NCBI GenBank assembly: GCA_964459305.1
Contig: CAYWNA010000030.1
Coordinates: 12,982 to 76,981 of the forward strand
From: CAYWNA01 sp964459305
GTDB lineage: Bacteria; Planctomycetota; Planctomycetia; Pirellulales; Pirellulaceae
Reading direction: 5' to 3'
DNA length: 64,000 bases
A program made the position numbers and the translations under genes. The notes under the pieces are model-generated. The model was not told where the DNA came from. It saw only the letters and a program-made list of their open reading frames with translations, and did no database searches. Positions 54,114 through 63,944 of this stretch are shown in pieces (positions within the stretch are counted from its first letter, which is position 1; each line of letters opens with the position of its first letter).

Positions 54114-55777
54114 GTGATTCCGGTCGTTCGGCGAGTTTGGAGCTTTGGCCATGCGGCGAAGCTGTTCGGGCGGCTCGACTACGAATCCCAGCAGACGGTC
54201 CTGACCCACGAGCTTGCCCATATTGGCCGCAAGGATCACTGGGTCAGACTGCTTGAGGTCGTCGCCACGGTCATCTTCTGGTGGTATCCGGTCCTTTGGT
54301 GGCCGCGTCGTCGTTTGCACGAATTGGAGGAGCAATGTTGTGACGCCGAGGTGTTGCGCGTGCTTCCCAATTCCGCGCGAAGCTATGCAAGTGCGTTGGT
54401 TGACACAGTTGAATTCCTGCGAGGGACCCATGTTGTCTTGCCCGCGGCGGCCACGGGAGTTCGCCCGGCGTTTCTGTTGAAGAGGAGAATCGAAATGGTT
54501 GTTCAAGGGAAATCCATCGCAAGGCTCTCATTGCTCCACTCGACCGTCGTCGCTCTCGTGGCGCTGGCAGTATTGCCACTGGCCATGATCGTACAAGCCG
54601 ACGAGGAGCCCGCCGATCAGGAATCGCCGGACGTAACGCTCTCGACCCCGGTCAACACAACAGAGCCTGTGAAGCAGGAGCCGGCAAAGGAGAAGCCGAA
54701 AACCGAAGAAGCCGGCCAGGACGAGGATGTGTCGTCGGCGCAAGCCTTGAACCCTGGGTATCTGAAGCAACTCCAAGGGCGTTGGGAACGTTTCGTTCGA
54801 GGTGAACGGGCAATCAAAGAGACGTTGATCATCGAAGGCGATCGGGAGACCTACATCCGCGAATGGGGCGACGGCAGCGTGCGATACGAAACAAATTCGA
54901 AGATCGAATTAGTCACGCAGGGAGATGTCCGCATTTACAGACGATCCGTGACAGAATTCGTCAAGAAGACAGTCTCTCTGGCGGACTTTCCGGAAAAGCA
55001 GGCTTTTGTTTTCCACGTCGACGGTGACGTCTTCTACGAAATCTCCGGCTTGCTGCATGGTCATCGGAGTCTGCGCAAGGGCGCTCGAGTACGTCCGTGG
55101 CGTCGCATTAGCTCGTCTTCGCCACCGTCACCGTCGTTCGACCAGACGGCCTCCTACGTGGAGTCGCCATATTCCGGTGACTGGACCCCCGAAGACGAGG
55201 ATCTTGCGACCGACCTCAAGATGATGCAGGGCAGATGGGAGCGGTTAACGCATAATGATGCCGGAGAGGTCACAATGTCGCAGGAAAAGAACGTCAAAGG
55301 CAACGCAGAGACGATGACGAATTTCAACAAGAAAGGCAATGTGACGAGAAAGTGGGCAGCCAGGTTCCGCCTGGAGAAGCACGGACCGATCCGCGTCATT
55401 CAGTTCTACGAGCACACAAGCCTCACGGGCCGCAGCGCCGGAACAACGTACCCCGTGAACTTCTCCTACGTCTACCGCGTTGATAAAAAGTTCTCCTAGA
55501 CGCTCCCGGGCTGTTCATCAGCCGGCGCACCTACCACCGGGACCCTGCGATTTACGTTTGGAAACGTCTAGACGAGAAAGAGGCCGAGTCCGGCAGCGAA
55601 GACTCTGCAGTCATTTCCGTACCTAACGGACGTACTCTCTTGGCTGAATCAGCGGAAAGCCGAAACGTTCGACCGCTCAAGAAATACCACAATCTGACGA
55701 GCATGGTAAGACCGAGCGACATCATTGGCGAGGAGGAAGAAGAACAACCGCCAACTGGCCACGATCAAGATCAATGA
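54114..55777 (+). pseudogene. Truncated M56 (BlaR1-like) peptidase fused to TIGR03067-like domains, frameshifted
   Basis: The first frame (54114-55499) starts inside an M56 peptidase: VLTHELAHIGRKDHWVRLLE carries HExxH, then ATVIFWWYPVLWWPRRRLHE and EEQCCDAEVL. Its N-terminal membrane half is missing and no ribosome site precedes the GTG. A membrane segment (STVVALVALAVLPLAMIV) and two TIGR03067-like domains follow, each opening LQGRWERF or MQGRWERL. At about 55490, within GATAAAAAG, the sense passes to the -1 frame, which reads VLLDAPGLFISRRTYHRDPA and IYVWKRLDEKE to a stop at 55777. Intact relatives are membrane sensors; this copy looks decayed. Confidence 0.6.
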
Positions 55778-55852
55778 ACCATTGTGCATTCGCGGAATCC
55801 GCGATGGTCGAGTAGAACGATCAACATCAATCCACGGTTCAGGTTTGTTCTG

Positions 55853-58800
55853 TTATCGCTGCCCTCGACTGCATTCGGGCGGGATGCCGCTGGCCGACCC
55901 CAGCGTGGGTGTGGGGCGGAAGTCGGGGAGGTTTTGGTATTTCAGGTTGCGGCGGCCGAAATAGGAGCCGTAGTAGGGGCTGTTTGCATCGGCCCACGTG
56001 ATGATGCGGGCCATTTCTTCCGACGAGAGCTTCACGTCGCAGTGTCCCTTGCGCAGCAGGTGGATCAGCTTGCTGGCGTGCGAACCCAGGGCGCGGGGCG
56101 GTAGCGGAACCACGTTTGTCTTTTGCGCACGTGGCTGCGGGCCCTGGAATTCTTGGATGTAGGTGACCCACTTGTTGCGCATCAGGTTCTCGTAGGAGCG
56201 GTTGAAGAACGTGGTCAATTCGCCCGTCAGGTCGAGTTCGCCTTCCGTCTTGCCGGGGCGGTGGCACTCAACGCAATGGCGGTCGAGGACCGGCTGTACG
56301 TCGGTCGGGTAGTGGATGGGCCGAGGTACGGTCTCGCCTGGCTGGGAGCCCGGTTTTGAGGGCGGGTAATCGAGGGCGAGCGGCATCTTTGCGAGCGGCG
56401 TTCGTGACCGTGGTTCGTGGCATCCGATACAGGACCGCGATTCGCCCGGCTGGAAGTTCACAAAGGTGCGCATGCGCTGCACCTCCATGAAGTTTTCGTC
56501 TAACGCTTGGAAGAATATGTTCTTGTCGGCCGGCACGGTGAAATGCGCGGATCCATCTTCAAGTACGGGCACCACGCCGTGATGGATTTTCACGAAAACG
56601 TGAGCATACATGCTGATCACCGCGTTCTGCCCCAGTGTCTCGTCATCCGGCCAGAAACGGTGCGCCGACCATGGGCGGGGAACTTGTTCCAGGACGCGCA
56701 GATACTTCACCGTCCCACGCTCGACGCCTTCCAAACCCTGATATACGTCGGCCAGCACCACGGTAGCCTCGGCCGGCGATTCCTCCTGCACCGGCTCGGG
56801 CGATGGGAATGGCACGGCCGGCGGGCAACGGCGCGGCCGAAGCGGCATCGGTTGCCAGCAGGATATATTTGGGTCGGCGTATACTTCCACGCGGTTGCCG
56901 AACGTGTCGATCAGGTAGATCGCATACGCCTGCGAGTCGTTCCACGGCCGGTCTGGATTGCAGGAAACCAGGAAATACTCTCCTGCCCCGGCGCCGGTCT
57001 CCGGGTCGGCCAGCGGGTAGGGATCGCAGAACAGCGGCCCGCGGTTGTCTTTTACCCATTGGCCGTTGCGCAGGTGGGTATAGTTCTCGCCGCGCGGGAA
57101 ACCACCCACGCCGTCGACCGAGAGCCAGGTGTCTGGCGTGAGAGATCGGATTGGCGCGCGCGTACGGATGTCCTTGGACGTGTCGATCAACACAATGGGC
57201 CCCACGGCGAATGGATGGTGCATGGTCGCTGTGGCGACGAACAGGCTGCTACGGCCGGGGACTGCCCGGCCATGGATCAACACCGGCGGGAACTCGTGAG
57301 GATTGCCGTATACCTCGCAACTGCCCATGCCCTCCGGCCGCATCGCCCACAGGTCGTGCACGGCGATCACGCCTTTGTCGACATACTCCCACCGCGTGTA
57401 AAGAATGCGTCCGTCGTTCATCACGCTGGGGGCCGACTCGCTGAGCGCCCCTTCCGAAAGCAGTTGCATGTTGCGACCGTCGGCGTCGATGCGGTACAGC
57501 ACATTCACGCTCAGCCGATCTCCCTGATCGCACAGAACACCGCGTTGGCATCGCGACGAGGTAAAGCAGATGCCGCCGTCGGGCAGGTAGCAGGGATGGA
57601 AGTCGTCTGTGTGACCTCGCCAAGGGCCCAATTCGTTCTTCGTGGGATCTAGCCCGTACGATGCGAGCAATTCGCGTTCACCCGACGGATCGGCGGTGAT
57701 CTGTCGCAGTCCGGTTCCGTCGATTCCCACTTCGTACAACCGAAACGCTTGCCCCGGCTCGGACCGGTACCCGAACACTACACGCCGGCCGTCAAACGAC
57801 AGATCGCAGCGGTCGAAGATGCCACCGGCCATCTCGGGCAGCAACTCGCGCACTGAACCATCGGCCAGATCCAGCACGCACAGGTTGCCGCCAAAAGGGC
57901 CGGCCTGCATGAACTCGGCGTAGTACCAACCGGTGCGATAGGTGTGGCGTTTAACAAGCAGAATCTTGCCCGGCGCAAGCAATGGGTTGCGGATGACGAG
58001 CATCTCTCGCTTCATCGACTCGAGCTCCGACCACAATTGGCCGGTGGCCGCCTCGCGTGGGTTCCACCCACGGCCGAAGTGCTCCATCAAACGCCGTCGG
58101 AAATCGTCCAGCCGCTGCCGTGGCGTCGCAAGCGGGTATCGTTCAGAAAACAATCCCCCGATATGCTCGACAGAAGCAGCGAGGCTATCAAGTTGCCGGA
58201 CCAGCGGCGCGAACTCGGCCGCCTTCACGCACAGATCAAGCCAACGACGGTCGGCGGCGGGCACGTCGGCATCGATCAGAGCCTGCAGTTCGTCGAGCAA
58301 CTGTTTCCCGGCCTCGCCCGTTTCCTCGGCCGTGCGGCGAATCAACCGCCGTTCAAGCTCGGTGTCGGCCCGTGCCAGCCAGCCGTCCGCGGCAAACCAG
58401 TCGTGGTGAACGTAATCGAGTAACCGGTGTTTGGCCGGCGGGAAGTCGCGACGCACTCGCTCCCACAGCTTGGCAAACCGCTCCGACGGCGACGGCCCCA
58501 ATCGCAAGGTCGCGAGATTCGAGCCATCCTCATTGGTGAACTGCTGTCGCAACTCAAGCAGCGTTTCCGGCAGCGAGTCCCGTTTCTCGTAGAGGACCAA
58601 TCCGCGCAGGCCTGACGGGATCGCCTTGGGATCAATTTCGACAAGGAATTCGATTTCACCAATCTGGAAATTGAAGTGTTTGCCGCCACTCTCGTAGCTG
58701 CCGCGCACGCGAAGACCGACATATCGGGCCTCGACGCCCTGCCACTGGACCGCGTGCGACGCGCCGGCGCGCAATGGCGGAAACGCACAGTCGCGTTGAA

Positions 58801-59239
58801 GCGGTCGCAGATCGTCGTCGTTTTCCAGATCGTCGACACGCTTGTTGTTCTGCGGATCGTCGTCCGCAAAGCGGAAGAAATCGACCAGCTTGGGATTGTA
58901 CGGGCCACCGTCGGCTCGCGCCACGAGCCGAACCCCAACCGTCCGCACCCGGGCACCCAAATCGAACACCATGTATCCGGTCACCGGCGCTGCGGCGCGA
59001 GCTGGTATCGTATTCTCGTCGGCACCGGTAATCGTATCGTCCAACAAGCAACAGAACGTGGCCGGATCGCCATCGATGGCCATTTCGGCCGCGTACTTCT
59101 TGCCGTCCGGCGACGGATACGCCGGCCCCGAGCTGTTCGTTACGGCGACCGGGAGGATCACCTCCGCACCGCGGCTCGCCACCGGCCCGGCAAGCACCAT
59201 GAACACCAATACCATTCTCGCGATCAGACGTCGGCTCAC
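55853..59239 (-). CDS. Secreted HzsA-related dihaem protein
   Basis: A 1128-residue exported protein starting at GTG with a signal peptide (MVLVFMVLAGPVASRGAE). Residues about 30-210 resemble a discoidin-like carbohydrate-binding domain. A central propeller includes FHPCYLPDGGICFTSSRCQRG and PSVMNDGRILYTRWEYVD, the pattern of the hydrazine synthase alpha middle domain. Near the C terminus are two haem-c sites, SCIGCH at about 936 and HCVECH at about 988. This protein group is widespread in non-anammox planctomycetes, so the presence does not imply hydrazine synthesis. The redox partner is unknown; AOR genes lie divergently upstream. Confidence 0.82.
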   Translation of the reverse strand: MSRRLIARMVLVFMVLAGPVASRGAEVILPVAVTNSSGPAYPSPDGKKYAAEMAIDGDPATFCCLLDDTITGADENTIPARAAAPVTGYMVFDLGARVRTVGVRLVARADGGPYNPKLVDFFRFADDDPQNNKRVDDLENDDDLRPLQRDCAFPPLRAGASHAVQWQGVEARYVGLRVRGSYESGGKHFNFQIGEIEFLVEIDPKAIPSGLRGLVLYEKRDSLPETLLELRQQFTNEDGSNLATLRLGPSPSERFAKLWERVRRDFPPAKHRLLDYVHHDWFAADGWLARADTELERRLIRRTAEETGEAGKQLLDELQALIDADVPAADRRWLDLCVKAAEFAPLVRQLDSLAASVEHIGGLFSERYPLATPRQRLDDFRRRLMEHFGRGWNPREAATGQLWSELESMKREMLVIRNPLLAPGKILLVKRHTYRTGWYYAEFMQAGPFGGNLCVLDLADGSVRELLPEMAGGIFDRCDLSFDGRRVVFGYRSEPGQAFRLYEVGIDGTGLRQITADPSGERELLASYGLDPTKNELGPWRGHTDDFHPCYLPDGGICFTSSRCQRGVLCDQGDRLSVNVLYRIDADGRNMQLLSEGALSESAPSVMNDGRILYTRWEYVDKGVIAVHDLWAMRPEGMGSCEVYGNPHEFPPVLIHGRAVPGRSSLFVATATMHHPFAVGPIVLIDTSKDIRTRAPIRSLTPDTWLSVDGVGGFPRGENYTHLRNGQWVKDNRGPLFCDPYPLADPETGAGAGEYFLVSCNPDRPWNDSQAYAIYLIDTFGNRVEVYADPNISCWQPMPLRPRRCPPAVPFPSPEPVQEESPAEATVVLADVYQGLEGVERGTVKYLRVLEQVPRPWSAHRFWPDDETLGQNAVISMYAHVFVKIHHGVVPVLEDGSAHFTVPADKNIFFQALDENFMEVQRMRTFVNFQPGESRSCIGCHEPRSRTPLAKMPLALDYPPSKPGSQPGETVPRPIHYPTDVQPVLDRHCVECHRPGKTEGELDLTGELTTFFNRSYENLMRNKWVTYIQEFQGPQPRAQKTNVVPLPPRALGSHASKLIHLLRKGHCDVKLSSEEMARIITWADANSPYYGSYFGRRNLKYQNLPDFRPTPTLGSASGIPPECSRGQR

Positions 59240-59590
59240 GTCGTCACCTATTCATCGTTGTCGGTTTACACTTCGAGCGCCGTGCGCCAGCGGCACGGCC
59301 ATCTCGACCAAGAACCAATCATGTACGGGCGCAGATCGCTCCGCCAGTTTGACCTGAGATTCTGTCCGCGATCATTCTAGTCTTTTTTTCGCGTTTTGCG
59401 GACAGGGCGGCCCGATCGCGGTTGGATCAGCCATCGCGTTTCACGCACATTTCCTTTTCGGCCTTGACCATCCGACCACTCGGTCACAGAATAGATAGTT
59501 CGTCCCCCGGGTGAGCGGCTTTGCCTCTTCCTACGAATACCCTGCGTGTGGCCGATTGCTGCACGCCTTGTCTGTTTCTGGAGCGATTTC
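59240..59590. other. Divergent promoter region, nothing specific recognised
   Basis: About 350 bases between the HzsA-related gene (minus) and the ferredoxin gene (plus). A short GC-rich inverted stretch (GCCGTGCGCCAGCGGCACGGC) lies near 59279. No binding sites can be named with confidence. Confidence 0.35.
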
Positions 59591-60124
59591 ATGGGAAAAT
59601 CACTTGCTGTGGTGCCGGAACTCTGTTCCGGATGCAAGATTTGCGAATTGGCCTGTGCGATTGAAAAATTCGGCGTCAACAACCCGAAGAAGGCGGCCGT
59701 GCGGGTGTTGGTTGCCTACCCGCATCCGGTAGTGCGGATTCCGATCGTATGTTCCCAGTGCAAGGTGCCCGTATGTGCCGACGCGTGCCCGGGCGGGGCC
59801 CTGAGCCGAACCAACGGCATCGTACATTTGGACGAGGATTTGTGCATTTCCTGTATGAAGTGCGTTGATGCCTGTCCGTTCGGCGCGATCTACGCTCACG
59901 GCGACAACGACTATCCAATCAAATGCGATCTCTGCAATGGCGAGCCGAAGTGCGTCGAAAAGTGCCCGAAGGAAGCAATTCGCCTGATTCCCGAACAGTC
60001 GCTGGGCGAGTCGAAACGGATGAACAACATCCTTAGCTACACGCACATGAAAGAGATCGAATTCACCGAAAAGGGTGAACGAAAAATCATCCGCTACGCT
60101 GAGATCGGCAAAGAAGAACTGTGA
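59591..60124 (+). CDS. 4Fe-4S ferredoxin-like electron carrier paired with AOR
   Basis: 177 residues from the ATG opening MGKSLAVVPELCSGC, with GGAG upstream. Cysteine clusters for four [4Fe-4S] sites are visible: CSGCKICELAC, CSQCKVPVCADACP, CISCMKCVDACP and CDLCNGEPKCVEKCP. This is the CooF/HycB-type dicluster arrangement seen beside aldehyde:ferredoxin oxidoreductases. It likely receives electrons from the downstream enzyme, whose gene begins 62 bases later. Confidence 0.9.
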   Translation: MGKSLAVVPELCSGCKICELACAIEKFGVNNPKKAAVRVLVAYPHPVVRIPIVCSQCKVPVCADACPGGALSRTNGIVHLDEDLCISCMKCVDACPFGAIYAHGDNDYPIKCDLCNGEPKCVEKCPKEAIRLIPEQSLGESKRMNNILSYTHMKEIEFTEKGERKIIRYAEIGKEEL

Positions 60125-60186
60125 TCTCCGCACATCGGCTTTCCTAGTCTCTCCACCGTTTACTTTTGTCACTCCAGGATTCTTCC

Positions 60187-62022
60187 ATGAGTATCGAGTC
60201 CGGCTATTTCAAGAAGCATCTGCAGGTCGATCTTTCCTCGGGCGCGATTCAGCATACACCGCTGTCGGATGCCTTTATCGAAAAGTACGTTGGCGGCCGT
60301 GGTTTCGGCGCAAAACTAGTCTGGGACAATCTCGTTGAGCGCAACTTCGAAGTCGACCCGCTGGGACCCGACAATCTGCTTGTCATGGCACCGGGCCCGC
60401 TGACCGGGCTCTATCTTCCCTCGTCGGGAAAATGTTCGTTCATGGCCATTTCGCCGGCCACGGGCGGGTACGGTGATTCGTCGATCGGCGGCGGGCTGGG
60501 GGTCGAGCTGCGTCAGGCCGGATTCGACATGCTCAGCATCGCCGGTCGCGCCGACGAGCTTTCCATGTTGTTCATCGACGAGCAAGATGTCAGCATCATT
60601 CCCGTCCCGGAACTGGCCGGCAAGACGTGTTTGGAGTCGGAGGGGCTGATCAAAGAACGCCTCGGCACGCACGAGATCAAGGTGGCGGTCATCGGAGCCG
60701 CCGGCGAAAACCTGGTCCGCTTCGCCGCCATCAATGCGGATTGGTCCCGAAACGCCGGACGCACCGGGATGGGGACCGTGATGGGTTCCAAGAACCTGAA
60801 AGCCATCGTTCTCCGGGGAGCCAAGGATTTGCCGGTCCACGATATTAGCGCGATGCTGGCCGAAACGGAAAAAGCCAACGGCTACATGCGGAACCACAAG
60901 TACTTCAAACTGTGGCAACGCGAAGGTCTGATGATGGTCATGGAGTACGCCAGCGCCTTGGGCATTCTGCCGACCAACAATTTCAAAGACGCCACGTTCC
61001 CGAAGATCAACAAGCTGAACAGCGAGACGATGCTCAACGGCCACAAGATCGGCGACAGCGCTTGCTTCTCGTGCTCCATGAGTTGTGGCAATATCTGCCT
61101 GGTCAAACAGGCAGAGTATCGCGGCACCGTGACCGAGGGGCCTGAATACGAATCGTGCGCCATGTTCGGCTCGAATCTCGGTATTGACAGCTACTCGTTT
61201 GTGCTCAAGGCCAACCAACTGTGCGACGAACTTGGAATGGACACGATCTCCGTCGGCAACCTGATCGGGGCGGTGATGGAAGGCTATGAGAACGGCGTCA
61301 TTTCGCTGGAAGACCTTGACGGCCGGCCGATCACCTGGGGAGACGAGAAGGCCGCAATCGATTTGATGCACAAGATCAGCGATCGCGAAGGAATTGGCGA
61401 TACCCTGGCCGATGGTGCCAAAGCGGTGATCGCACGTTGGCCCGACATGGAAAAATACGTCCTACACGTCAAAGGTCTGGAACAGAGCGCTTATGATTCG
61501 CGGGCGGCCTCCAGCATGGCCTTGGCCTATGCCACAAGCGACATCGGCGCCCATCACGCCCGGGCGTGGACCATCGCCCGCGAGATCGAAGAAGGCGATG
61601 ACTGGAGCGACGAGGAGAAGGTCGAGGTGGTCATCTATCACCAATCGCTCCGACCCTTGTTCGACATGCTGGGCGTCTGCCGCTTCCCGTGGATCGAGCT
61701 TGGTCTAAACGAAGAGCATTACTCGCGATTCTACACACACGTCACCGGCAAACCGGCGACCCTGCCAGAGTTGCTCGAAAAGTCAAACGATATCTACAAC
61801 CTGACGCGCCTGATCAACGCCCGACTTGGGATGAGCCGGAAGGACGACACGATGCCCCACAAGGTCCACGCATGCCCGATCCGGACCGGAGCAACAGCCG
61901 GCAGATCGATCGACCAGGAGCAGTTCAACCGCCTCCTCGACATCTACTACGAAAAACGCGGTTGGGACGAAAACGGCCTGCCCGCCAAGGAGCTTGAGGC
62001 AGCGTTCAGCGAGTCTTGCTGA
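60187..62022 (+). CDS. aor: Aldehyde:ferredoxin oxidoreductase (tungstopterin enzyme)
   Basis: 611 residues from the ATG opening MSIESGYFKKHLQVDL. AOR oxidises aldehydes to acids with ferredoxin, using a tungsten bis-pterin and a [4Fe-4S] cluster. Cluster ligands are CFSCSMSC at about 292, 295 and 299 and the last Cys in GVCRFPW at about 497, close to the positions in the archaeal enzyme. GPEYES follows the first cluster motif, as expected. The N-terminal domain shows GGRGFGAKLVWDNL and GRTGMGTVMGSKNLKA. It forms a unit with the ferredoxin. Substrate range is not readable; tungsten is assumed from the family. Confidence 0.93.
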   Translation: MSIESGYFKKHLQVDLSSGAIQHTPLSDAFIEKYVGGRGFGAKLVWDNLVERNFEVDPLGPDNLLVMAPGPLTGLYLPSSGKCSFMAISPATGGYGDSSIGGGLGVELRQAGFDMLSIAGRADELSMLFIDEQDVSIIPVPELAGKTCLESEGLIKERLGTHEIKVAVIGAAGENLVRFAAINADWSRNAGRTGMGTVMGSKNLKAIVLRGAKDLPVHDISAMLAETEKANGYMRNHKYFKLWQREGLMMVMEYASALGILPTNNFKDATFPKINKLNSETMLNGHKIGDSACFSCSMSCGNICLVKQAEYRGTVTEGPEYESCAMFGSNLGIDSYSFVLKANQLCDELGMDTISVGNLIGAVMEGYENGVISLEDLDGRPITWGDEKAAIDLMHKISDREGIGDTLADGAKAVIARWPDMEKYVLHVKGLEQSAYDSRAASSMALAYATSDIGAHHARAWTIAREIEEGDDWSDEEKVEVVIYHQSLRPLFDMLGVCRFPWIELGLNEEHYSRFYTHVTGKPATLPELLEKSNDIYNLTRLINARLGMSRKDDTMPHKVHACPIRTGATAGRSIDQEQFNRLLDIYYEKRGWDENGLPAKELEAAFSESC

Positions 62023-62032
62023 TTTTTCATAC

Positions 62033-62051
62033 CCAGACTCGACGAGTCTGG
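62033..62051. repeat. Perfect short palindrome after the AOR gene
   Basis: CCAGACTCG and CGAGTCTGG flank a single A immediately downstream of the AOR stop. There is no T run after it, so it is more likely part of a repeat than an intrinsic terminator. Confidence 0.4.
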
Positions 62052-62074
62052 TGCGGAACAGGCCGAAAAAGGAA

Positions 62075-62386
62075 CTAGCCATTCAGCCGGGACGACGCTT
62101 CCACGTCGCCACCAGCCCGCTGTAGCAAGACGTGGGCCATGCTCATCAAGCGGGTCTGTGAGATTGACTCGCTAAGTTGTCCTCGATGTCCGGTGCGGCT
62201 GCCCCAATACGCGGGATCCGTCGGCAACGAGCCGCAGTCGTGGTACGATGCCCGCGGATTGTATCTCATCGCGCAACCGTAGATGTCCGCAAGTGTCAAT
62301 GACGCTCTCAATGGTGGCGGGTCGAAGATGGTCCGAACATTTCCTTGCCTATGCGGCTCGTTGCCGTGCCACCGCCGCACGCGCAT
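62075..62386 (-). CDS. Fragment of unknown protein
   Basis: The last about 80 codons look protein-like (IYGCAMRYNPRASYHDCGS, AYWGSRTGHRGQLSES, TRLMSMAHVLLQRAGGD). The first about 20 do not, and there is no ribosome site. I suspect a 3' gene fragment whose 5' part was lost, possibly when the recombinase element inserted next to it. No family was recognised. Confidence 0.35.
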   Translation of the reverse strand: MRVRRWHGNEPHRQGNVRTIFDPPPLRASLTLADIYGCAMRYNPRASYHDCGSLPTDPAYWGSRTGHRGQLSESISQTRLMSMAHVLLQRAGGDVEASSRLNG

Positions 62387-62513
62387 TGTTCGCGAAGCGG
62401 CATCCGAGCGCCTTCAACCAGGTTTCGTACATCGACTTGTTTTTGTGATAGTCGTTCGGTAGCAAAGTGGTTTCCCGCCCGGCAAGCAAACCACAAATCG
62501 CAAAGTGCAGCCG

Positions 62514-62542
62514 TTATGTGAAGTTCGGAATTATGTGGAGTT
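62514..62542. repeat. Tandem TTATGTG repeats upstream of the recombinase
   Basis: TTATGTGAAGTT (62514-62525) and TTATGTGGAGTT (62531-62542) are direct repeats with 17-base periodicity; an inverted CACATAAT lies at 62610-62617. This placement fits recombinase binding or element-end sites. Confidence 0.45.
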
Positions 62543-62675
62543 GAACTGGCATCTCTTCTGAGACCCCAGACATTGTGGCTGTTTTTCCGGGCTCGGGTTA
62601 ATAGTGCTGCACATAATTTCGGTCTATGACAACCTCTGACTGCCTCGACGAATGAGGCCCAGAAAGGAGGTTGCC

Positions 62676-63944
62676 ATGGCGTTGGAACAAGTGTTCGAGT
62701 GTCCGTCGACACTCAAGAAGTTGCGGAGCGATCCGTTGGGGGCGCTCCTGGATGGTTTCTGTAAGTGGTTGCTCCAGAAACGTTTCAGTCGCTCGAGGAT
62801 TCGGACGCATCTGTCCAGCCTTTCCCATCTTAATGAGCATCTTGGGAGCCCGAAGGCCCCGATGCGCCAGAGCGTCACGGCGGGGGATCTAGCCGGTTTT
62901 TTGGAAGCCTATCCTTCCCGGTGCCGCCCCCGCGGGCCCTTGGAGGAACATCTGCGTCGCGTCCGGTACTCGCTGAACCGTTTCGCTGAGTACCTTCGCC
63001 AGGAGGGGCTTTTCGTGGCTTTGCCGACGGAGGTGGTGGTCTACCAGCCCCTTTTGGATGCTTACCTCCAGTGGATGGACCGTTGTCAGCACGCAGCACC
63101 CCGGACGCTTGAGCGGCGCGCCCAGAGCCTCACTCGATTCTTGCAGTGGCTTGGCCCGCAAGCCACGCCGCAAGGTCTGGCCAAACTGAACAGCGAGAAA
63201 GTCGAGCAGTTCTTCCTGGCGTACGCTCAAGAGATGGGCTACTCGGCACGCCACTCCATGCAGTCGGCCTTGCGGACCTTCTTCCGGTTTTGTTTGCATC
63301 AGGGCTATCTCCGGCAACCTTTGGACCGGGCGGTGCCTACGCTCCGAACCTACAAACTGGCCACCGTTCCATGTGGCCTGACCGATCAACAGGCCCAGCA
63401 GACGCTTGGGAGTGTGAACCGCAAGACCCCCGCGGGTCGGCGCAATTACGCGATCCTTCAGTTGCTGTACACCTACGGAGTGCGGGGCGGTCAAGTGCGT
63501 GCCCTGCGACTGGAAGACATCGACTGGACGCAGAACCAGATTCTCTTCAAGGCTTCCAAACGCGGCAAAGACGTTCGAGTCCCGTTGACCGCCGAAGTGG
63601 GTGAAAGCCTTTTGGATTATCTGCGAAACTCTCGCCCGCCCTGCTCGTGCCCGGAGGTCTTTCTCACTTGCCAGGCTCCGTATCATCCCTTGACGAATTC
63701 CAGCTCCCTTTCGCTCATCGTGAACCGTTGCCTGCGGGCCGCGGGGATCGAGCTGCCCAGCATGGGCGCCCATGCCTTTCGGCACGGTTTCGCCTCTCGA
63801 ATGCTTCAGCAGGGCCATTCGCTCAAAGCCATCGCCGACGTGCTCGGTCACCGGCGGCTAGGGACCACGTTCCTCTACACCAAGGTGGATTTTACGGCCT
63901 TGAAGCAGGTGGCCCTGCCGTGGCCGGAGGAGGTGTCAGAATGA
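62676..63944 (+). CDS. Tyrosine recombinase (first of a tandem set)
   Basis: 422 residues from the ATG opening MALEQVFECPSTLKKL, with AAAGGAGG upstream; an ATG eight codons earlier is less likely. It has an N-terminal core-binding (SAM-like) domain and a catalytic domain with YGVRGGQVRALRLEDI (Arg), HAFRHGFASRML (His-x-x-Arg), LGHRRLGTTFLYTK (second His and the nucleophile Tyr). The stop overlaps the start of a second ORF as ATGA. Such coupled recombinases occur in recombinase-in-trio (RIT) and IS91-associated elements. Confidence 0.92.
   Translation: MALEQVFECPSTLKKLRSDPLGALLDGFCKWLLQKRFSRSRIRTHLSSLSHLNEHLGSPKAPMRQSVTAGDLAGFLEAYPSRCRPRGPLEEHLRRVRYSLNRFAEYLRQEGLFVALPTEVVVYQPLLDAYLQWMDRCQHAAPRTLERRAQSLTRFLQWLGPQATPQGLAKLNSEKVEQFFLAYAQEMGYSARHSMQSALRTFFRFCLHQGYLRQPLDRAVPTLRTYKLATVPCGLTDQQAQQTLGSVNRKTPAGRRNYAILQLLYTYGVRGGQVRALRLEDIDWTQNQILFKASKRGKDVRVPLTAEVGESLLDYLRNSRPPCSCPEVFLTCQAPYHPLTNSSSLSLIVNRCLRAAGIELPSMGAHAFRHGFASRMLQQGHSLKAIADVLGHRRLGTTFLYTKVDFTALKQVALPWPEEVSE

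Noticed and set aside
55853..59239. Anammox metabolism suggested by the HzsA-like domain
   Set aside because: This related group is common in ordinary planctomycetes, and no other hydrazine synthase subunit lies in the window.
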